Source of the DNA: Alphaproteobacteria bacterium
Lineage (GTDB): Bacteria; Pseudomonadota; Alphaproteobacteria; ATCC43930; CGMCC-115725
Direction of reading: 5' to 3'
Length of the DNA stretch: 10,344 nt
Assembly (NCBI GenBank): GCA_030037055.1
Contig: JASHRZ010000352.1
Span: 1-10,344, forward strand
This document shows, piece after piece, positions 6,756 through 10,344 of this stretch. The notes beneath the pieces were generated by a model that saw only the letters and a program-made list of their open reading frames with translations, made no database searches and was not told the DNA's origin. The first letter of the stretch is position 1. Every line of letters begins with the position of its first letter. The translations under genes were made by a program, and so were the position numbers.

Positions 6756-7856
6756 TCACCGTGTCCCGTAGAGAGCGGCAGCATTATCCCACGAAATCTT
6801 GCGCGCGACCTCGCCAGGCAATTGGCCGGCGATCGCGCGATATTTCTTGATGATGCCAGGATAGCTTTCCCAGCCGACACGCTGGGTCGCGTAATCGTCC
6901 GAGCCGTACATCAAGCGGTCGACGTGCTTGAGCAGCACCGCGCGCCACTCCGCCGTGAGCGCGCCGCAATCATCGAACATCACCGGGCCGAGCTTCGCCG
7001 CCTTTGCTGGATCGACGAATCGGAAGCGCCCGTCGACCAAGCGCGAGAGGATGCCCCAGAGATTTTGATGCGCCGAGAGGATTGCATCCGCTTTGTCCGG
7101 TGATCCGTAGGCGAGGCTTGGCAGGACAAAGCGCTGTTGCGGCCAGCTTGAGTAGAGGCGGTCGAAACGAGGGCGATCACGGTCCCAGGCCCAGGCTTCC
7201 CAGTGCGTCAGCAGCGGCGCGTTCCTGTCTCTCAGTCCCTCGAGCAGGCGCGTCGTTCCCGGCGCCAGCGGATCGACATAGATTTCCCCCTGCCGGGTCG
7301 GGGGATGATCCGGCTTGTCGCCATGGGTGTAGAGGATTTCGCCGACGAATTTGTATGTGCCCTCAGCGATGCCCGACAGGGTCGCGCTCACGAAATCGGC
7401 CGGCAGGTCGCCCCCGCGGATGAAACCGATCTTCGGCGCGCCGGCCACGACCAGATCGGGATGCTCCCGCGCCGCCGCCAGCACCGCGGCGACGCCTTCG
7501 GCACCGGCCGCATTGCTGTTGGCGAAGAGCGCCACATGCTTGACGCCGGCGCGCGGGGCCGCCGCAAGCAAGCCCTGCACATCGGCCGTCCAGGTCTGCA
7601 CATTGGCGTCGAAAATCGGTCCGTCATAGGGCGGCGGAAGCTGGGGACAATCCGCCGCCCGGCCGGAGCCGAGGGTGGCGAGACCGGTTGTGAAGATCAC
7701 GATGCCGAGCACGAGAGGTCGACAAATCGACCGCCGGCGCGCCCACGACGCCGCCCGGTGCCTCGGCTCCGCGTCAACGGCAGGTTCGAACCACGCCATT
7801 GCGTCGGCTAGAATATGCCTTTCGCATCGCGCCCGACGTTTGGCACATTCTTTCAT
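6756..7856 (-). CDS. Exported amidohydrolase-fold protein with degenerate metal ligands
   Basis: This 366-residue protein resembles the amidohydrolase_2 (TIM-barrel) family in its overall layout. It has a long basic N-region with an RRR cluster, then a hydrophobic segment (about 46-63, PLVLGIVIFTTGLATLG) ending SGRAADC, so export or membrane anchoring is likely. The barrel starts at PIFDANVQTW (80-89). Family members usually have DAHxH here, but this protein has N85 and Q87. THWEAW (217-222) keeps a His (H218). The usual AH(A)G strand is replaced by FVLPSLAYGSP. The C-terminal MYGSDDY (316-322, D320) and ISWDNAAALYG (354-364) fit the family well. I chose the ATG at 7856 for its GAGGAA site; an in-frame ATG at 7877 would add seven residues. 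It heads the minus-strand block. It may be a non-catalytic or atypical member; its substrate is unknown. Confidence 0.72.
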   Translation of the reverse strand: MKECAKRRARCERHILADAMAWFEPAVDAEPRHRAASWARRRSICRPLVLGIVIFTTGLATLGSGRAADCPQLPPPYDGPIFDANVQTWTADVQGLLAAAPRAGVKHVALFANSNAAGAEGVAAVLAAAREHPDLVVAGAPKIGFIRGGDLPADFVSATLSGIAEGTYKFVGEILYTHGDKPDHPPTRQGEIYVDPLAPGTTRLLEGLRDRNAPLLTHWEAWAWDRDRPRFDRLYSSWPQQRFVLPSLAYGSPDKADAILSAHQNLWGILSRLVDGRFRFVDPAKAAKLGPVMFDDCGALTAEWRAVLLKHVDRLMYGSDDYATQRVGWESYPGIIKKYRAIAGQLPGEVARKISWDNAAALYGTR

Positions 7857-7859
7857 GGT

Positions 7860-7865
7860 TTCCTC
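7860..7865 (-). promoter_or_regulatory. Ribosome binding site deciding the 7856 start
   Basis: GAGGAA on the minus strand, four bases before the ATG at 7856. The in-frame upstream ATG at 7877 has only a weak AGGG about nine bases away, so 7856 is the better start for the amidohydrolase-like gene. Confidence 0.55.
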
Positions 7866-7984
7866 GTCTAACGACATAAGGCATTACCCTGACACGAAGC
7901 TGTCGCCGGCACAATTTCGGTCTATCGGCGAGCTCACCGCGTTCGAGTCGAAGGACCTCGTGGAAGTTCAGCGGTGAGTGCACG

Positions 7985-8001
7985 CCGGGCGTAATGCCCG
8001 G
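7985..8001. repeat. Short perfect hairpin CCGGGC-GTAAT-GCCCGG
   Basis: Six perfect G/C base pairs enclose a five-base loop. It has no T-run on either strand, so a standard intrinsic terminator is doubtful. It could be a protein-binding palindrome or part of an RNA leader for the amidohydrolase-like gene. Confidence 0.4.
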
Positions 8002-8034
8002 TTACATGGAGCGCCTCGCGCGCAGCCTCCAATA

Positions 8035-8097
8035 GCAATTCCGCGCGCCCGCCTCATCTTCGATCCCTCGGCGCCTTCGCGGCGGGAAAGGAATTGC
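8035..8097. repeat. Imperfect long inverted repeat
   Basis: GCAATTCC (8035-8042) and CCCGCC (8048-8053) are mirrored by GGCGGG (8081-8086) and GGAATTGC (8090-8097). This gives 8-bp and 6-bp stems with an internal loop (5 and 3 bases) and a 27-base apical loop. It lies within the gap between divergent genes, next to the aminotransferase remnant. It could be a regulatory RNA structure, an operator, or the trace of an excised element. Confidence 0.45.
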
Positions 8098-8157
8098 GGC
8101 TTCAGGAGGGGCGACTCCGTCGACGGATATGTGAATTAGGCTGGCGCGTCGCATGCG

Positions 8158-8355
8158 CTAGCAGCGGATGCCGGCGCGTTGGTCCATGGCCGCGCGAGGC
8201 CGGCCTTTCGACGCGGCAGGCCGGCGAGCGCCGGCGATGCCTCGACGCCGGCGACCCTGTCCATGGGCATCAGCTCGTTGAATCAACCGAGATGGCCGAT
8301 CCAAAGACCTTGCCCGCAAGCCTGCCAAGGCCGGTGCTGAGCGACGGGGCGATCT
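8158..8355 (-). pseudogene. Decayed C-terminal fragment of a serine/alanine-glyoxylate-type aminotransferase
   Basis: Translated on the minus strand with frame changes, this fragment matches the last 60 or so residues of the intact aminotransferase at 5260-6462. In order it reads SLSTGLGRLAGKVF, then IGHLG-stop-FNELMPM, then RVAGVEASPALAGLPRRKAG, then AAMDQRAGIRC-stop. The intact protein has SLGAGLGKVAGKVF, IGHLGWFNELMLM, TLAGVEMGLAASGVPHRKGG and AAMDYLAGNAG. One base is lost between KVF and IGHLG, the Trp codon has become TGA, and a second shift precedes AAMD. In the best 70 or so aligned bases (8267-8343 against 5400-5480) about four in five match by my hand count. The N-terminal part is gone: the similarity stops close to the start of the FAD/Fe-S gene at 8392. 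It is non-functional as read, and its origin (duplication or a separate paralogue) is unclear. Confidence 0.85.
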
Positions 8356-8391
8356 GGAAATTCCCTGCCCCATCCCCTCTAATCGCCCGCC

Positions 8392-10344
8392 ATGAGCGAG
8401 CCGCCCCTGGAACGGTCGATCGAGCCCGGTGACCCCGCGCTGGCGGCGCGCCTACGCAAAAACCTTCGCGGCGCGGTGCTTTTCGATGCCGCGAGCCGGG
8501 GCCGCTACAGCACCGACGCTTCGATCTATCAGGTCGAGCCGCTGGGCGTGGTGGTGCCGCGCGATGCCGCGGATGTCGCTGCCGCTTTCGCGATCGCGCG
8601 CGAGGAGGCCGTGCCGCTTTTGCCGCGCGGCGGCGGCACCTCGCAATGCGGCCAGACGGTGGGCCGCGCCCTGGTGCTCGACTGCAGCAAGCATTTGGAC
8701 CAGGTGCTCGCCGTCGATGTCGAGCGCCGCCGAGCGCTGGTGCAGCCGGGCGTGGTGCTCGACCGCCTCAACAAGGCGCTCAAGCCCAAGGGCCTGTTCT
8801 TCCCCGTCGACGTCTCCACCGGCGACCGCGCCACCATCGGCGGCATGGCCGCCAACAACAGTTGCGGCGCTCGCTCGCTGCGCTACGGCAACATGGTACA
8901 CAACGTCCGCGCCATTGACGCGTTGCTCGCCGACGGCACGGCCTTGCGCATGGGCGAGGTCCCCGGCAATTTCGACGCCGACGCGCTGCCCGAACGCTAT
9001 CGCGACCTCGTGCGGCGGATGCGGGCGCTGCACCGGCGCGAAGCGGACGAGATCGAGCGGCGCTTTCCCAAGCTGCTGCGCCGCGTCGGCGGCTACAACA
9101 TCGACATGATCGACGATGCCGGCCACAACATGGCGCGGCTCTTGGTGGGCTCGGAAGGGACGCTCGCCTTCTTCAACGCGATCGAGATCGAATTGCAGCC
9201 GATCCCGCCGCACCGCGCGCTCGGCATCTGCCATTTCCCGACCTTCTACAAGGCGATGGCGGCGGCAAAGCCGATCGTCGCGCTGGGGCCGGCGGCAGTC
9301 GAGCTGGTCGATCGCACCATGATCGAGCTGTCGCGCGACATCCCGATCTTCCGCGCCACCGTCGATCGCTTCGTGAAGGGCGAGCCTGAAGCGCTGCTGC
9401 TGGTCGAGTTCGCGGGCGAGGACAAGGACGACAATCTCCGGCGCCTGCGCGCGCTGGTGGAGCTGATGGGCGATCTGGGGTTCCCCGGCGGCGTCGTCCA
9501 GGCGACCGATCCCGCCTTCCAGAGCGCCGTCTGGGAGGTGAGGAAGCAGGGCCTCAACATCATGATGTCGATGAAGGGCGACGGGAAGCCGGTCTCCTTC
9601 ATCGAGGATTGCGCCGTGGCGCTCGAGGATCTCGCCGACTATACGGAGCGGCTGACCGCAGTTTTCGCGAAGCACGGCACCTACGGCACCTGGTACGCCC
9701 ACGCCTCGGTCGGCTGCCTCCATGTGCGCCCGGTGCTCAACCTCAAGCAGGAAATCGGCGTCCGCAAGCTGCGCGCCATCGCCGAGGAGGCCTTCGCCCT
9801 GGTGCGCGAATACAAGGGCTCGCATTCCGGCGAGCATGGCGACGGCCTCGTGCGCTCGGAATTCCACGAGGCGATGTTCGGCCCGCGCGTCGCCCGCGCC
9901 TTCGAGGAAGTGAAGGACGGCTTCGATCCCTTGGGGCTGATGAATCCGGGCAAGATCGTGCGCGCTCCCCGCATGGACGACCGCTCGCTCTTGCGCTTCA
10001 CGCCCGATTATCGCGCGCTGCCGCTCGACACCGCGCTCGACTGGTCCGAGTGGGGCGGTTTTTCCGGCGCGGTCGAGATGTGCAACAACAACGGCGCCTG
10101 CCGCAAATCCGATCCCGGCGTCATGTGCCCCTCCTATCGCGCCACCGCCGACGAGCAGCATTTGACCCGCGGCCGCGCCAACACCTTGCGCCTTGCCTTG
10201 AGCGGCCAGCTCGGCCCCGAGGCGCTCGTCTCCGAGGCGATGCGCGAGACCATGGCGCTTTGCCTCTCGTGCAAGGGCTGCAAGCGCGAATGCCCGACCG
10301 GCGTCGACATGGCGCGGATGAAGATCGAGTTCCTCCATCATTAC
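8392..10344 (+). CDS. FAD-binding and Fe-S-binding oxidoreductase, 2-hydroxyacid dehydrogenase type (3' end cut by window edge)
   Basis: The 651 visible codons are about two thirds of a protein family usually near 1000 residues, in which a GlcD-like flavin domain is fused to a GlpC-like iron-sulfur domain. Such enzymes oxidise D-2-hydroxyacids (D-lactate, glycolate, 2-hydroxyglutarate) and pass electrons towards the respiratory chain. FAD-binding motifs seen are LPRGGGTSQCGQ (P78-G82), TIGGMAANNSCGARS (N155, N156, C158) and LLVGSEGTLAF (G253-G256). SGEHGDG (479-485) is the conserved C-terminal flavin-domain motif. The Fe-S part starts with CNNNGAC (C564, C570) and MCPS (C579), followed by CLSCKGCKRECP (C624, C627, C630, C634). 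The remaining C-terminal part is outside the window. The ATG at 8392 is the only sensible start but has no clear ribosome site. It is divergent from the aminotransferase block. If it makes glyoxylate or a 2-keto acid it could feed those enzymes (inference). Confidence 0.92.
   Translation, partial: MSEPPLERSIEPGDPALAARLRKNLRGAVLFDAASRGRYSTDASIYQVEPLGVVVPRDAADVAAAFAIAREEAVPLLPRGGGTSQCGQTVGRALVLDCSKHLDQVLAVDVERRRALVQPGVVLDRLNKALKPKGLFFPVDVSTGDRATIGGMAANNSCGARSLRYGNMVHNVRAIDALLADGTALRMGEVPGNFDADALPERYRDLVRRMRALHRREADEIERRFPKLLRRVGGYNIDMIDDAGHNMARLLVGSEGTLAFFNAIEIELQPIPPHRALGICHFPTFYKAMAAAKPIVALGPAAVELVDRTMIELSRDIPIFRATVDRFVKGEPEALLLVEFAGEDKDDNLRRLRALVELMGDLGFPGGVVQATDPAFQSAVWEVRKQGLNIMMSMKGDGKPVSFIEDCAVALEDLADYTERLTAVFAKHGTYGTWYAHASVGCLHVRPVLNLKQEIGVRKLRAIAEEAFALVREYKGSHSGEHGDGLVRSEFHEAMFGPRVARAFEEVKDGFDPLGLMNPGKIVRAPRMDDRSLLRFTPDYRALPLDTALDWSEWGGFSGAVEMCNNNGACRKSDPGVMCPSYRATADEQHLTRGRANTLRLALSGQLGPEALVSEAMRETMALCLSCKGCKRECPTGVDMARMKIEFLHHY

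Larger units (their letters stand above)
7857..8391. other. Intergenic region between divergent genes
   Basis: About 535 bases lie between the minus-strand amidohydrolase-like gene and the plus-strand FAD/Fe-S oxidoreductase gene, so promoters for both should lie here. I could not find a convincing -35/-10 pair for either. The region holds a short GC-rich hairpin (7985-8001), a long imperfect inverted repeat (8035-8097) and a decayed aminotransferase fragment (8158 to about 8355). The start at 8392 has no clear Shine-Dalgarno sequence; the preceding bases are pyrimidine-rich. The stretch 7866-7977 is open in a plus frame that ends in TGA, but nothing recognisable is encoded. Confidence 0.6.

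Noticed and set aside
7985..8001. Intrinsic terminator
   Set aside because: The hairpin is perfect but there is no T-run on either strand, so I list it only as a repeat.
8452..10341. A 629-codon open frame on the minus strand across the FAD/Fe-S gene
   Set aside because: The plus strand encodes an unmistakable FAD/Fe-S oxidoreductase with all its motifs. The antisense frame is His/Arg/Ala-rich without any family motif and is a by-product of the high GC content.

Overview
The window is GC-rich (mostly G or C at third codon positions) and its protein families and gene style suggest an alphaproteobacterium, probably of the Hyphomicrobiales (Rhizobiales). That is an inference from the proteins; there is no rRNA or other direct marker. 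No tRNA, CRISPR array, insertion sequence or integrase was seen.

From 7856 down to 1, every gene lies on the minus strand. In transcription order: an exported amidohydrolase-fold protein with degenerate metal ligands (7856-6756); a doubtful 84-codon single-span membrane ORF (6713-6459); a class V PLP aminotransferase of the serine/alanine-glyoxylate type (6462-5260); a 2-keto-4-pentenoate hydratase/FAH-fold protein (5263-4511); a receiver-PAS-histidine kinase (4414-2750); and a large membrane hybrid kinase resembling RpfC (2567 to beyond base 1). The junctions at 6459-6462 and 5260-5263 are both 4-base ATGA overlaps, so the aminotransferase and hydratase are almost certainly co-translated.

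A stretch of about 535 bases (7857-8391) separates this block from the plus-strand gene starting at 8392, a large fused FAD/Fe-S oxidoreductase (GlcD-like plus GlpC-like) that runs off the right edge. The gap holds a long imperfect inverted repeat (8035-8097) and a decayed copy of the C-terminal end of an aminotransferase (8158 to about 8355, minus strand). This copy is recognisably related to the intact gene at 5260-6462 but carries two frameshifts and a Trp-to-stop change.

Functionally the window pairs a small metabolic cluster with a two-kinase signalling module. The metabolic genes cover 2-hydroxyacid oxidation, transamination to or from glyoxylate, and 2-keto acid hydration. The kinases have RpfC-like architecture (multi-span membrane sensor, kinase, two receivers, start of an Hpt domain) and an RpfG-like receiver fused to a PAS-kinase instead of HD-GYP. 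A phosphorelay between the two is plausible but inferred. The most unusual observations are the aminotransferase remnant, the receiver/kinase swaps in the signalling pair, and the amidohydrolase that has lost its HxH motif.
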